A stretch of 61,422 nucleotides of DNA from a virus. The notes beneath the pieces were generated by a model. The model did not search any database, was not told the DNA's origin, and saw only the letters and a list, made by a program, of their open reading frames with translations. This document shows, one piece after another, positions 52,512-61,422 of this stretch; position 1 is the stretch's first letter, and each line of letters starts with the position of its first letter. Both the position numbers and the translations under genes were made by a program. Location of the stretch: positions 1 through 61,422 of the IMG/VR virus record IMGVR_UViG_3300013126_000033. One strand, 5' to 3'.

Positions 52512-55228
52512 TGAATTTATATCAGGGTGTAGTTGAAAATAGAAATGACCCTCTTAAACTTGGACGTTGCCAAGTACGTGTTGTTGGGTTACATACTCAT
52601 GATAAATTAGCTCTTCCCACTGAAGATTTACCATGGGCATATCCAATGCAACCAGTTACATCAGCTGCTATGTCTGGTATTGGCCAATCACCAGTTGGAC
52701 CAGTTGAAGGTACATGGGTTGTTATCATGTTTTCGGACTCTGATGAACAGTACCCAATTATCCTTGGTACTCTTGGTGGCATTCCTCAAACATTTACTTC
52801 TGTTGATCAAGATTCAACTGGTATTTTATTAAAAGATGAAGAACTAGATATAGTTTCAAATACAGAATCGGTAACTACAAATAATTCTGTTATTCCTGTA
52901 GCAACAGAATTAACACCACAACAGCAAGCGCAAAATATATTACAACCTGGAATGAATACAGTTACTACTGACATTCCAACTATACCACCAAGTGATTGGA
53001 AGGGTGATATAAAAGCTGCATCAAATGGAATTAAAGCTTTACTAGCAGCGTGTGATGCTGCTGGTTTTACTACAAGAGAACAAAAATGTTCAGTACTAGC
53101 TATAGCTGGTGGTGAATGCGGTTGGATCCCACAAGAAGAATTATATAGTTATGATGTTAATGGACTACGTTCTACATTTAATACTACATTTGTCAAAAAC
53201 CACCCAGAATTAGTTGAAGACTATGCTCGTGCACCTAAGAAAGGAATGTCAAGAGAAACATTCTTTGATTTTGTTTATGCACCAGAAAATAATGGTAAAC
53301 AATTAGGTAATAATCAAATAGGCGATGGTGGTAAATTTTATGGACGCGGATTTATTCAATTAACTGGTAGAGCAAATTATACAAAATACGGTGAAATGGC
53401 CGGTGTTGATTTACTTAATAATCCTCAATTATTAAATGATTTATCAGCTGGTGCTAAAGTTGCCGTTGCATATATAAAAGACAGAACTTCAAAGAAAGTA
53501 TCTACTACTGCTCACCCCGATTATTTCTATGCAGTTAAATCTGGTATTGGTCATGATACCGGCAATGGTGCAGCAATCAGATTAAAGTATTATGAATATT
53601 TTTATGGTACTAAAACTGTTTCAGCTTATACAGAAGATAAATCCCCTGAACCTGTAACTGCACCTACAGAAACACAAAAGTATAATCAACCAGCTCCGAC
53701 CAGTGTTACAGGGCCTATAGGTTTCAGAGACCCAAATAACAAATACCCATTAAAAAGTTTCATTAATGAACCAGATACTAATAGATTAGCTCGTGGTATT
53801 AAGAAAGGGACTATCCACCCAATTAAGGATTCTAATCGTGCATTGGATATTCCAAAAGCTTTAACTAGTGAAACTTATGATGAACCAGCTTCTTCATATG
53901 CCGCTAAATATCCATATAATCATGTTTTGGAAACTGAATCTGGACATGTACAAGAATGGGATGATACACCAGGTCACGAAAGAACTTTAACTTATCATCG
54001 TAAAGGTACATTTACCGAAGTAGATGCTAATGGTTCTGAAGTACACCATATCGTTGGAGATAGTTATACTATTATTGATAGAAATGGGTGTATCTTTATT
54101 ACTGGTGAAGCAAACCTAACAGTAAATGGAAATATTAACATTTTTAGTAAAGCAAATGTTAATTTAGAAGTTACTGGTGATTTAAATGCTACAGTTGGTG
54201 GTGATTACAATTTAGGTGTTGCTGGAGATATGACTGTTGCTGTTGGTGGGTCTTATAAGGTCCAATCAGAGGGGTCAATGTTCCATCAATCAAATTCAGA
54301 ATTGCATTCAGTATCACTTGGTAATCTTTATTATTACTCATCAGAAGATATGCATCTTAAAGCTAGTGGTAATTTCAATATGGATGCTACTCGTGTTGAT
54401 CTTTCTGATAATAAATCTACTGCCGCAACAAGCATTAATTTAGTTGCTCCTAATGCTGGTGTAGTTAGTAGTCCAAGTTTACCATATTTAATTGCTCCAG
54501 TTTCAGAAGGTGAATCAGTATTCCTATTGGAAACAGAAGAAGAATGGGCAAGTCCGGCTGGTGTAGCAAAAATTGCAGAAATAGAAAAACAATATGGGCC
54601 GCCGCCAGCACCAAATGATACTGCTGATTCTGTTGGTGGAACAAATACTAATAATGTAGTATCTTGTCAGATAGTCCAAGGTACAGAGAATTTTACCAAT
54701 GATTTTAGATTATCACCTAATTTTACTTTAGGTATGTTAATTGACGGTGGAGTTTCTGGTAAAAATACTTTACGTGACCAAAATGGATTAACTAAACAAC
54801 AGATTGTATGTAATTTATCACAATTATGCATTAATATATTAGAACCTATGTTAACAGTATTGCCAGGTGGTATTGGTGGTTATAAAAAGCAATGGCAAAT
54901 TAATTCAGGCTATAGAATTTCTTCTAATATACCAGCCGGTGGTGTTGCTAAATCTGATCACATGCTAGGTAGAGCTATTGATTTTACACTATTACCTTAT
55001 GATAATACTAAAGCTGAGCGTAATTATAATTTTGCACAAGAAATAGAAAAAATTCTACCATATGATCAAATTATTATGGAATATATGAGTGGAGGGTCTA
55101 ATTGGATTCACATTGGATATCGTGGTATTAAAGATGGTGATACTTCTGGTGGTGGTTTAAATCGCAAGATGGCATTTACTATGTCAAACGGTAAAACAAT
55201 TAAAAGCAATGGGTTTGCATTATTATAA
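52511..55228 (+). CDS. 5: Baseplate hub spike, gp5-like, with GH19 and M15 peptidoglycan hydrolase domains
   Basis: 905 residues (T4 gp5 575). Residues about 1-100 are the OB domain (YQGVVENRNDPLKLGRCQVR, YPIILGTLGG). About 165-375 form a GH19 lysozyme-like domain (GGECGWIP, FYGRGFIQLTGRANY) instead of T4's GH24. About 480-660 give the spike beta-helix with repeating TVNGN/VEVTGD-type strands. The C-terminal 180 residues are an M15 zinc peptidase (SGYRISSN, SDHMLGRAIDF, WIHIGYRG), which T4 lacks. The virion thus carries both a glycosidase and a D-Ala-type peptidase to pierce the wall on entry. Confidence 0.88.
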   Translation: MNLYQGVVENRNDPLKLGRCQVRVVGLHTHDKLALPTEDLPWAYPMQPVTSAAMSGIGQSPVGPVEGTWVVIMFSDSDEQYPIILGTLGGIPQTFTSVDQDSTGILLKDEELDIVSNTESVTTNNSVIPVATELTPQQQAQNILQPGMNTVTTDIPTIPPSDWKGDIKAASNGIKALLAACDAAGFTTREQKCSVLAIAGGECGWIPQEELYSYDVNGLRSTFNTTFVKNHPELVEDYARAPKKGMSRETFFDFVYAPENNGKQLGNNQIGDGGKFYGRGFIQLTGRANYTKYGEMAGVDLLNNPQLLNDLSAGAKVAVAYIKDRTSKKVSTTAHPDYFYAVKSGIGHDTGNGAAIRLKYYEYFYGTKTVSAYTEDKSPEPVTAPTETQKYNQPAPTSVTGPIGFRDPNNKYPLKSFINEPDTNRLARGIKKGTIHPIKDSNRALDIPKALTSETYDEPASSYAAKYPYNHVLETESGHVQEWDDTPGHERTLTYHRKGTFTEVDANGSEVHHIVGDSYTIIDRNGCIFITGEANLTVNGNINIFSKANVNLEVTGDLNATVGGDYNLGVAGDMTVAVGGSYKVQSEGSMFHQSNSELHSVSLGNLYYYSSEDMHLKASGNFNMDATRVDLSDNKSTAATSINLVAPNAGVVSSPSLPYLIAPVSEGESVFLLETEEEWASPAGVAKIAEIEKQYGPPPAPNDTADSVGGTNTNNVVSCQIVQGTENFTNDFRLSPNFTLGMLIDGGVSGKNTLRDQNGLTKQQIVCNLSQLCINILEPMLTVLPGGIGGYKKQWQINSGYRISSNIPAGGVAKSDHMLGRAIDFTLLPYDNTKAERNYNFAQEIEKILPYDQIIMEYMSGGSNWIHIGYRGIKDGDTSGGGLNRKMAFTMSNGKTIKSNGFALL

Positions 55229-55743
55229 TGGTTGGATTCTTACCAGTAAATACTGTTCTTAATACTTTAAATGAAAAAAATTCTTTTTCTCATACAATAT
55301 CATACACTGATAATCTTGGTGTTAGTTACCCAGTAACAATAACACCCAGTGAAATTAATAATACAGTTACTATTTCTGGCGGTTTAATTTCGGGTAATTA
55401 TACTAACGTGTTTGATGAAACTATAGATTATAGAATCATTAATGAAGATTCAAGGAATGATGAATTTAAAACAGTTTATAGTTTTAATGATATATCAATA
55501 AATAATTTTGAGATTTATCACTATAATGCTAGTGCTGTAACTTCTAAGACATATACCTATATTGCTGAAGCAAATGGTCAGACTCAATCATATACAATAA
55601 TAGTTGAAAACGATTGGTCTACTGGTAGAAACGAATTAAGACAAAAATTAGGTTTATCACCATTATATGCTTATTGGGTTAATATTTCTAATCAGAGAAT
55701 AAAATGGATAAATGCTTCTGGCATTGAAGTAAACTGGAGATAA
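55228..55743 (+). CDS. Beta-rich structural protein
   Basis: 171 residues following gene 5 with a one-base overlap. Repeated Thr/Ile/Asn beta strands (VTITPSEINNTVTISGG) and a conserved end (LRQKLGLSPLYAYWVNISNQ). Similar genes sit between 5 and 25 in marine T4-like phages, probably baseplate-associated. No motif with known activity. Confidence 0.6.
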   Translation: MVGFLPVNTVLNTLNEKNSFSHTISYTDNLGVSYPVTITPSEINNTVTISGGLISGNYTNVFDETIDYRIINEDSRNDEFKTVYSFNDISINNFEIYHYNASAVTSKTYTYIAEANGQTQSYTIIVENDWSTGRNELRQKLGLSPLYAYWVNISNQRIKWINASGIEVNWR

Positions 55744-55744
55744 C

Positions 55745-55990
55745 ATGGCTGTACCAAATACATTTAAAAATAAAACAGGTGATATATCATTAGAAGAATT
55801 AGATGATAATTTTACTGCATTAGATAATTCAATAACGGCTATTAATACTAAAATAACGCTATCTGCATGGACAGTTATTGAAACCGATGGCGTATTATGT
55901 TTCAAATATAATGGTGTTAACAAAATGAAATTAGATTCTAGTGGCAATCTTAGTGTTGCCGGTGATGTTATTGCGTATGAGACTTTATAA
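55745..55990 (+). CDS. Short tail-fibre-like protein
   Basis: 81 residues. The start MAVPNTFKNKTGDISLEELD with NFTALDNSITAIN is typical of phage fibre N-termini and the end (MKLDSSGNLSVAGDVIAYETL) is a beta-helical fibre motif. Probably a short fibre or fibre attachment protein. Overlaps the adhesin gene by one base. Confidence 0.65.
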   Translation: MAVPNTFKNKTGDISLEELDDNFTALDNSITAINTKITLSAWTVIETDGVLCFKYNGVNKMKLDSSGNLSVAGDVIAYETL

Positions 55991-57054
55991 TGGCATTACA
56001 ATCATCTGGTAAAATATCTTTAAGCAATGTTAACTCTGAATTGAATCTTGCAACTAATACTAGAAGATCATTAGGACAAACTGCGACGCGCAATTTATTT
56101 GGAATTGCTAGTGGAAGAATTAAATTAAGTAATGGTTATGGTAAATCTAATAGTTTTACTTTTAATAAAATAATATTAACAAACACACAAAACTACAACC
56201 TACGTTCAGATGCTATAGCTGCTGGATGGGATGGTGTTGTTGTGTTAAATGCCACAGTCACAGTCAATGCTGGTATATATGTATGGAGCGATAGTACAGC
56301 CACAGCTGGATTTGATACGGGTAGTATACCAGTTGGATCTACGATTATTATTATAAACAACGGGTATATCATTGGTAAAGGTGGTAATGGGGTGTATCGA
56401 GCAAATGGAACAGATGGCGGTCCGGCTATGAATATTAGTTACCCAGTATCAATAACCAACAACAGTTATATTGCTGGCGGGGGTGGAGGCGGAGGCTCTA
56501 CTGGCGGAGTAAATGTTAATTATTATATAGCCAGTGGAGGAGGCGGCGCCGGTGGCGGAGAAGGTGGCTCAGGTATTGAAGCAGGCACAGGTGGTGCAGG
56601 TGGGACCCCAGGTCAAGCGGGTACAGCCGGTGTTTATTACACCGCCACCAATATAGGGTGGTGCGGCGGCGGAGGTGGTGGACGCATATTACCCGGTGTC
56701 GGCGGGCCAGCAACTGTCATAACATCAGGATTTGGTACTACAAGAAAAGAAGGTGCTCCTGGGGGAGGAGCTGGTGGTGCTGGCGGGGTTGGAAATTTGG
56801 TCGGATCATCTTCACCTGGAGGAGCCGGAGGAAGTGCAAATAATCCGGGAACACCTGGAATATTTACTGGCGCCGGAATTGGGTTTATTGCTGGCGGCGG
56901 AGGAGGTGGTTGGGGAGCTAGTGGGGGCAATAGTGCCGGCAACCTTACGGGGGTAAATTATACATCTGCCGGAGCAGGCGGTAAAGCTGTAAACTTAAAC
57001 GGCAACACGGTAACTTGGATTGCTACAGGAACAAGATGGGGAGCAATTAGCTAA
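55990..57054 (+). CDS. Glycine-rich adhesin-like tail fibre protein
   Basis: 354 residues. N-terminal fibre-type segment (ALQSSGKISLSNVNSELN) and a beta region, then from about 150 onward many glycine runs (GGGGGGG, GGGGAGGG, GGAGG) separated by short segments. This resembles the polyglycine-helix adhesins of gp38 type at the tips of T-even fibres, whose variable loops choose the receptor. DNA here is the most GC-rich of the structural region because of glycine codons. Confidence 0.7.
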   Translation: MALQSSGKISLSNVNSELNLATNTRRSLGQTATRNLFGIASGRIKLSNGYGKSNSFTFNKIILTNTQNYNLRSDAIAAGWDGVVVLNATVTVNAGIYVWSDSTATAGFDTGSIPVGSTIIIINNGYIIGKGGNGVYRANGTDGGPAMNISYPVSITNNSYIAGGGGGGGSTGGVNVNYYIASGGGGAGGGEGGSGIEAGTGGAGGTPGQAGTAGVYYTATNIGWCGGGGGGRILPGVGGPATVITSGFGTTRKEGAPGGGAGGAGGVGNLVGSSSPGGAGGSANNPGTPGIFTGAGIGFIAGGGGGGWGASGGNSAGNLTGVNYTSAGAGGKAVNLNGNTVTWIATGTRWGAIS

Positions 57055-57254
57055 TGACAACAAAATATGCAGTATTAAATCCATTGAAAGGTGAATATGA
57101 ATTTGTAGATAGTACTGAAGAAGTTTTATCTCGAGCACAGACAATTGCTTGGCAATTTTATCTATCACAAACTCATAGTGCTCCAGTATCACAAGTAGAC
57201 ATGAACGCAGAAGGCGCAGAAACTTGGACAGCATTTGACGTAAGTACACTATAA
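57054..57254 (+). CDS. Small protein after the adhesin gene
   Basis: 66 residues overlapping the adhesin stop (TAATG). Mixed alpha/beta (KYAVLNPLKGEYEFVDSTEE) with no recognised motif. Possibly a fibre assembly or virion protein from position. A tiny 13-codon frame (57262-57303, MTMKYPKLSRVTQ) lies between it and the PAAR gene. Confidence 0.6.
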   Translation: MTTKYAVLNPLKGEYEFVDSTEEVLSRAQTIAWQFYLSQTHSAPVSQVDMNAEGAETWTAFDVSTL

Positions 57255-57301
57255 CAGAGAATGACTATGAAATACCCTAAACTTAGTAGAGTAACTCAAT
57301 A

Positions 57302-57586
57302 ATGTCAGCAGCAACTAGGATAGGTGATGAATGCACGGGACATGGATGTTGGGGTCCTAGAATATGTGACCAGGGTTCAGAAAATGTTTTCATCAATGGT
57401 TTACCAGCTCATAGAGTAGGTGATCATTGGACCACACATTGCTGCGGTCCGGCATGTCATGATTCAGTAGCATCTTCTGGGTCATCTAAAGTGTTTATAA
57501 ATGGTAAAGCGGCAGTAAGAATAGGTGATGAAATTGAATGCGGTTCTGTTGTTGCTCAAGGTTCATCTAATGTTTTCTTCGGATAA
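57302..57586 (+). CDS. 5.4: PAAR-domain spike tip protein, gp5.4-like
   Basis: 94 residues, like T4 gp5.4 (97). Repeated GSENVFINGLPAHRVGDHW and SSKVFINGKAAVRIGDE units and several Cys/His (HGCWG, HCCGPACH) match PAAR proteins, which bind metal and sharpen the tip of the gp5 spike. Confidence 0.92.
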   Translation: MSAATRIGDECTGHGCWGPRICDQGSENVFINGLPAHRVGDHWTTHCCGPACHDSVASSGSSKVFINGKAAVRIGDEIECGSVVAQGSSNVFFG

Positions 57587-57591
57587 GTCAG

Positions 57592-57599
57592 TATAAATA
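57592..57599 (+). promoter_or_regulatory. T4-type late promoter
   Basis: TATAAATA 13 bases before the gene 25 ATG (57605), a very short leader. Confidence 0.65.
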
Positions 57600-57604
57600 A
57601 TATA

Positions 57605-57997
57605 ATGGCACGAAATACTAGAACATTTTCAGATTTGGACTTTAACTTCACTAGACATCCAGTGACGAATGACGTTACGATGAAGTTTGATGAAGAAGCA
57701 ATTAAACAGTCAGTAAGAAATTTAGTTTTAACTCAAAACTATGAAAGACCATTTCATTCAGAAATAGGTTCACAGATTAGAGGTCTGTTATTTGAACATG
57801 CACTTCCTATGACTACAATATTATTGGAACGAGCAATTTCAGATACAATAATTAATTTTGAACCAAGAGTTAATTTAATAAGTGTCCAAGCACAATATAC
57901 ACCAGATGAAAATGGTGTTAATGTAACAATTATATTTTCAATAGTTAACACAATTAGACCGATAACTGTTAACTTAGTCTTAACGAGAACCCGCTAA
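57605..57997 (+). CDS. 25: Baseplate wedge protein, gp25-like
   Basis: 130 residues (T4 gp25 132). FSDLDFNFTRHPVTNDV, YERPFHSEIGSQIRGLLFE and the beta hairpin end match gp25, the lysozyme-like-named wedge core present in all contractile tails (EPR-type motif FEPRVNLI). Confidence 0.93.
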   Translation: MARNTRTFSDLDFNFTRHPVTNDVTMKFDEEAIKQSVRNLVLTQNYERPFHSEIGSQIRGLLFEHALPMTTILLERAISDTIINFEPRVNLISVQAQYTPDENGVNVTIIFSIVNTIRPITVNLVLTRTR

Positions 57998-59838
57998 TGA
58001 AAAACAGAAAAATATCTACAGCTGAGTTAGATTTTGATAATATTAAATCTAATTTAAAATCTTTCTTGAAGGGACAAACTGAATTTCAAGATTACGACTT
58101 TGAAGGTTCATCACTTTCTGTTTTATTAGATGTCCTTGCTTATAATACACATTATAATGCATTGTATACTAACCTTGCAGTTAATGAATCATTTTTAGAC
58201 TCTGCTTCAAAAAGAAGTAGTGTTGTATCTAGAGCTAAAGAAATTGGGTATATTCCAGGTTCAGCTAAGTGTGCTACTGCAACTGTTGATATTACAGTTT
58301 CATCTACTACATCTACTCCAGCAACACTAATATTACCAAAATATTCAACATTTTCTACTACTGTTGATGGTCAAGCATATAATTTTTATACGTTAGAAGA
58401 TAATCAAGCATTACTTACTTCTAATAATACATATGAATTTACAGATATTGAAATTAAAGAAGGTACTCCATTATCATTTAAATATGAAGTTTCTGATTCT
58501 CAAAGATATGTAATACCAAATATGGATGTTGATTTATCAACTGTTTCTGTTAGAGTTCAAGAAACTTCAACAAGTACAACATTTGAAACATTTAATAGAA
58601 ATGAAGATTTACTAAGTATTAATTCTACTGACCCTATTTACTTTATTAAAGAAATTGAAAGTGAATTTTATGAATTAGAATTTGGTAATGGTGTAATAGG
58701 TAAACAATTATCCACTGGTAATATAGTTAATATTTCATATTTTGTTTCAAGTAAAGATGCCCCAAATGGTGCTCGTCTATTTTCTTATAATGGTTCAACA
58801 TTATTAGGCGGCATTGTTTCTATAGTCCCTAAATTGCCAGCTTCTGGTGGAGTTGATAGAGAAGATATAGATACAATTAGATTTAATGCACCAAGAGCAT
58901 ATTCAACACAAAATCGTGGGGTTACAGTTAATGATTATAAATCTATAATTTTAACTAAATATGATGAAGCAGAGTCTGTTAACGTATGGGGTGGAGAAGA
59001 TAATATCCCACCAGTCTACGGAAAGGTATTTGTTTCTATTAAACCTAAATCTTCAGAAACGTTAACAACTATTCAGAAACAATTCATTATTAATAATATT
59101 CTTAAACCGAGAAATGTTGTTACTATAACACCAGAGATTGTTGACCCAGAATATATTGACTTAGAATTAAATACAACGGTTTACTATAACCCAAAAATCA
59201 CTACTAGAACTATTAACGAATTAAACACTTTAGTTAAACAATCTATAACAAACTATTCAGATAATTATTTAAATTCTTTTGATGGGATTTTTAGATTCTC
59301 ACAATATAGTAGAGAAATAGATAGAACAGAGGAATCAATTGTTAGTTCTATTACTACAGTTAAACTTCGTAGATTAGTTCAACCTAAATATAATCTGTCA
59401 GCAAACTATAGAATTGATTTAGTTAATCCCATTTATTTTTCTGGTGTTCCTGAACAGTCAATTCTTACTACTGGATTTTATTTAGCAGGATATACTAATA
59501 TTATGTATCTAGAAGATTTACCATTAGATAATAATACTGGTACATTTAGAATATTCTATTATGATATCGATTTAAATAAACAATATCTAGAAGAAACAAT
59601 AGGCACAATTAATTATTCAACTGGTACAATTGATATTTCTGGTTTAACTATTACTGGTATCACTAGTGATACTTGGGATTTTATTGTTAAACCGCAATCA
59701 AATGATGTAGTGTCTATTAGAAATCAATTAGTAAGAATTCTAGAACAACATGTAACAGTTAATGTCATTATTGATAAGGTTTCTGTGGGTGATGCAGCTG
59801 GTAACTCAAGTTACATATTTACTTCAAGTAGAAATTAA
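57997..59838 (+). CDS. 6: Baseplate wedge protein, gp6-like
   Basis: 613 residues (T4 gp6 660). DFDNIKSNLKSFLKGQTEFQ, YDFEGSSLSVLLDVLAYNTH and FNAPRAYSTQNRGVTVNDYK are signature blocks of gp6/gpJ, which forms the inner baseplate ring with gp25. Starts with overlap to gene 25. Confidence 0.93.
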   Translation: MKNRKISTAELDFDNIKSNLKSFLKGQTEFQDYDFEGSSLSVLLDVLAYNTHYNALYTNLAVNESFLDSASKRSSVVSRAKEIGYIPGSAKCATATVDITVSSTTSTPATLILPKYSTFSTTVDGQAYNFYTLEDNQALLTSNNTYEFTDIEIKEGTPLSFKYEVSDSQRYVIPNMDVDLSTVSVRVQETSTSTTFETFNRNEDLLSINSTDPIYFIKEIESEFYELEFGNGVIGKQLSTGNIVNISYFVSSKDAPNGARLFSYNGSTLLGGIVSIVPKLPASGGVDREDIDTIRFNAPRAYSTQNRGVTVNDYKSIILTKYDEAESVNVWGGEDNIPPVYGKVFVSIKPKSSETLTTIQKQFIINNILKPRNVVTITPEIVDPEYIDLELNTTVYYNPKITTRTINELNTLVKQSITNYSDNYLNSFDGIFRFSQYSREIDRTEESIVSSITTVKLRRLVQPKYNLSANYRIDLVNPIYFSGVPEQSILTTGFYLAGYTNIMYLEDLPLDNNTGTFRIFYYDIDLNKQYLEETIGTINYSTGTIDISGLTITGITSDTWDFIVKPQSNDVVSIRNQLVRILEQHVTVNVIIDKVSVGDAAGNSSYIFTSSRN

Positions 59839-61295
59839 TGAGTGTTAAATTAAAAACCGTAGTTTCAAAACAATTCCCTGATTTTGTCAGTGAAGATTAT
59901 CCGTATTTTATCCAATTTATTGAAGCATATTATCAATATTTAGACCAATACGAGAAAAGAAATCTAACTGAAGTTAGAGATATTGACCTGACTGTTGATA
60001 GTTTTACTCAATATTTCAAAAAAGAGTTAAACATTTTTGGTGAATCATCATATGATTATATCAATAATATTCTTTTAATGAGAAAAATTAAACAGATTTA
60101 TACAGCAAAGGGTTCAGAACCTGCTTATAAGTTTATATTTAATGTTATATTTGGTAAAAGTGTAGATATTAGTTATCCATGGGACCAAGTATTAAAAGCA
60201 TCTGATGGTAAATGGAAACAAGAACATTCAATTTTTCTAAAAGTATTAACGGGTGATATTAATACTATCCCGGGTAATAATATAAATATTAATAGTAATA
60301 CTACTAAAATTAAAGTTTATGTTGAACGAATAACATTAGTTAGAGATAATATTTACGAAGTATTTATTGATAGAAACTATTATGGAACTATTAATTTAAC
60401 TGATTCTGTTTCATTTGGAACCTTTACTGCCCAACTTCTTTCTACTACCGTAGGATATACCATAGAAAAACCTGGCAGTGGATATAAAATTGGTGATTTA
60501 ATTACAGCTGAAACTATTTCAGGTTCAACTACTATTAATTCATTAATGAAGGTTACAAAGGTTGATGAAAATGGTGGTATTGTAAAATTATCTACTATTA
60601 AATTTGGTACTGGGTATTCAGATGATTTTTTTGTTTTATTAACTAAATCTTCATTTAACAATACTTCATCATTTTCATTAACTAAGAATTCAGTCCCACA
60701 ATTTAATAATTTACCAGATAATTCATATTTAGAAAAATATAATGAATTTGGATATATCATAAATCCTGATTATTCTGATCCTAGTTACTCTGATCCGTCT
60801 TATGTTGGTATATTACTGAGAGAATTCTATAATCAAACATTAAATAACCAATCAAACCCAGATTTTTGTTTAATTAGATTTAATATAGGTTCTGTAGCTA
60901 AATATCAAGGCTATTATGTGACAAATGATGGGTTTTTAGATGATTCTATCAAAATACAGGATAGTTATTATTATCAAAAATATTCATATTTACTAACAGT
61001 TGATGAAAGACTAGAAGATTACTCCACTATTCTTAAATCATATTTACATACTGCTGGTTTAAAATTATTTGGTGAATATCAAATCCAAAATAATTATATT
61101 TTAAACATTTCTGGTAATTTAACAGTAGAAGAATATAAATCTAAAGCTACCTTTAATACAATAAATAAAAATATTACAAACAACTTTGTAAATATTTCTG
61201 GTGGTACTGGAAGATTTAGAATTAATCCATATGATGAGGGCGACTATTTTGAAGCTTCATATAACCCAGATACATACCACGAATTTACAGGATAA
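59838..61295 (+). CDS. Baseplate wedge component in gp7 position
   Basis: 485 residues. KQFPDFVSEDYPYFIQFIEA, YYQYLDQ and YTAKGSEPAYKFIFNVIFG form the conserved N-terminal region of a large wedge protein in T4-like phages; beta-rich repeats (GSGYKIGDLITAE, GTGYSDDFFVLL) follow. T4 gp7 is about 1032 residues, so this is either a shorter form or only partly equivalent. A direct repeat codes NPDYSDPSYSDPSY near residue 305. Confidence 0.72.
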   Translation: MSVKLKTVVSKQFPDFVSEDYPYFIQFIEAYYQYLDQYEKRNLTEVRDIDLTVDSFTQYFKKELNIFGESSYDYINNILLMRKIKQIYTAKGSEPAYKFIFNVIFGKSVDISYPWDQVLKASDGKWKQEHSIFLKVLTGDINTIPGNNININSNTTKIKVYVERITLVRDNIYEVFIDRNYYGTINLTDSVSFGTFTAQLLSTTVGYTIEKPGSGYKIGDLITAETISGSTTINSLMKVTKVDENGGIVKLSTIKFGTGYSDDFFVLLTKSSFNNTSSFSLTKNSVPQFNNLPDNSYLEKYNEFGYIINPDYSDPSYSDPSYVGILLREFYNQTLNNQSNPDFCLIRFNIGSVAKYQGYYVTNDGFLDDSIKIQDSYYYQKYSYLLTVDERLEDYSTILKSYLHTAGLKLFGEYQIQNNYILNISGNLTVEEYKSKATFNTINKNITNNFVNISGGTGRFRINPYDEGDYFEASYNPDTYHEFTG

Positions 61296-61306
61296 TAGGA
61301 AAAGTT

Positions 61307-61422
61307 ATGAATTTTCACTCAACAATTAAAATGACCGGTGAATTAAAGGTTCAAAAATTTAATTCAAATAATGAAGTTATAGAACAAAGAGATGTTTCTA
61401 ATTTAGTTGTTACAGTCGGTAA
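61307..61422 (+). CDS. Structural protein, N-terminal part (runs off the window)
   Basis: ATG 61307 after AGGAAAAG; 38 codons remain to the right edge (FHSTIKMTGELKVQKFNSNN, then VSNLVVTVG). The start resembles N-termini of T4-like fibre or wedge proteins. Too short to name. Confidence 0.5.
   Translation, partial: MNFHSTIKMTGELKVQKFNSNNEVIEQRDVSNLVVTVG

Noticed and set aside
56516-56956. Several long frames on both strands inside the adhesin gene
   Set aside because: They arise from glycine codon runs (GGN/NCC) and are Pro-, Arg- or Trp-rich shadows.

Overview
The window is part of the genome of a large, AT-rich, T4-like phage with a contractile tail. The baseplate genes (4, 16, 19/54-like, 26, 51-like, 29-like, 48, 53, 27, 5, 5.4, 25, 6, 7-like), the replication and late-transcription cluster (61, rnh, dsbA, 33, 59, 32) and a T4-type late promoter word (TATAAATA) ahead of many genes all point to the T4 superfamily. 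ThyX instead of a T4-type Td, an RNR large subunit without an N-terminal ATP cone, a gp32 without zinc cysteines, PhoH, and several small proteins shared with marine and freshwater T4-like phages place it away from the enterobacterial T4 branch. Nothing in the sequence fixes the host beyond a probable Gram-negative bacterium (Rz/Rz1 spanins, periplasmic peptidoglycan enzymes).

Layout. 1-2.3 kb: end of a virion gene, two conserved T4-like proteins and a lysis cassette with an embedded Rz1. 2.3-11.6 kb: primase, HNH homing nuclease, ThyX, a GalE-like epimerase, a TagD-like cytidylyltransferase, and the ribonucleotide reductase. nrdA is broken into two genes by a split intein whose halves flank a GIY-YIG nuclease gene. 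11.6-15.5 kb: membrane and exported proteins, one gene carrying a probable nested gene. 15.6-20.2 kb: a penicillin-binding-protein-like peptidase, many very small early genes, GroES and formate-tetrahydrofolate ligase (Fhs) behind a structured RNA leader. 20.2-31.3 kb: a long tRNA region with 25 recognisable tRNAs, mixed with GIY-YIG nuclease genes, an RNA ligase, a macro-like protein, a phosphatase-like protein and about ten tRNA-sized structured elements that are not ordinary tRNAs. 31.3-44.2 kb: T4-like replication and late-transcription genes, nucleotide metabolism, PhoH, two lysis hydrolases and a ClpP-like protease. 44.2-49.5 kb (minus strand): tape measure, gp26/gp51 pair, small terminase, tube and head-completion proteins. 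49.6-61.4 kb (plus strand): baseplate and fibre genes.

Expression. Fifteen sigma70-like promoters share a TTTACATTAATTA block, an exactly 17-nt spacer and TATAAT; they drive early small genes and tRNAs. TATAAATA late promoters stand before structural genes and also before each freestanding homing nuclease gene. DsbA and gp33 fit late transcription.

Most unusual points: (1) a family of long helices in the tRNA array, reusing nearly the same CCATATAAAAACACATTG / CAGTGTGTTTTTATATGG arms around different inserts, plus tRNA-like elements with expanded anticodon arms, near an RNA ligase gene; (2) a probable -1 frameshift (T7 slippery run) joining gp26 to the gp51-like chaperone directly before the tape measure; (3) a split-intein nrdA cut right before the radical cysteine; (4) a probable nested gene at 11910-12206; (5) fhs with a GC-rich structured leader; (6) homing nuclease reading frames that end on a TAG inside the next tRNA gene.
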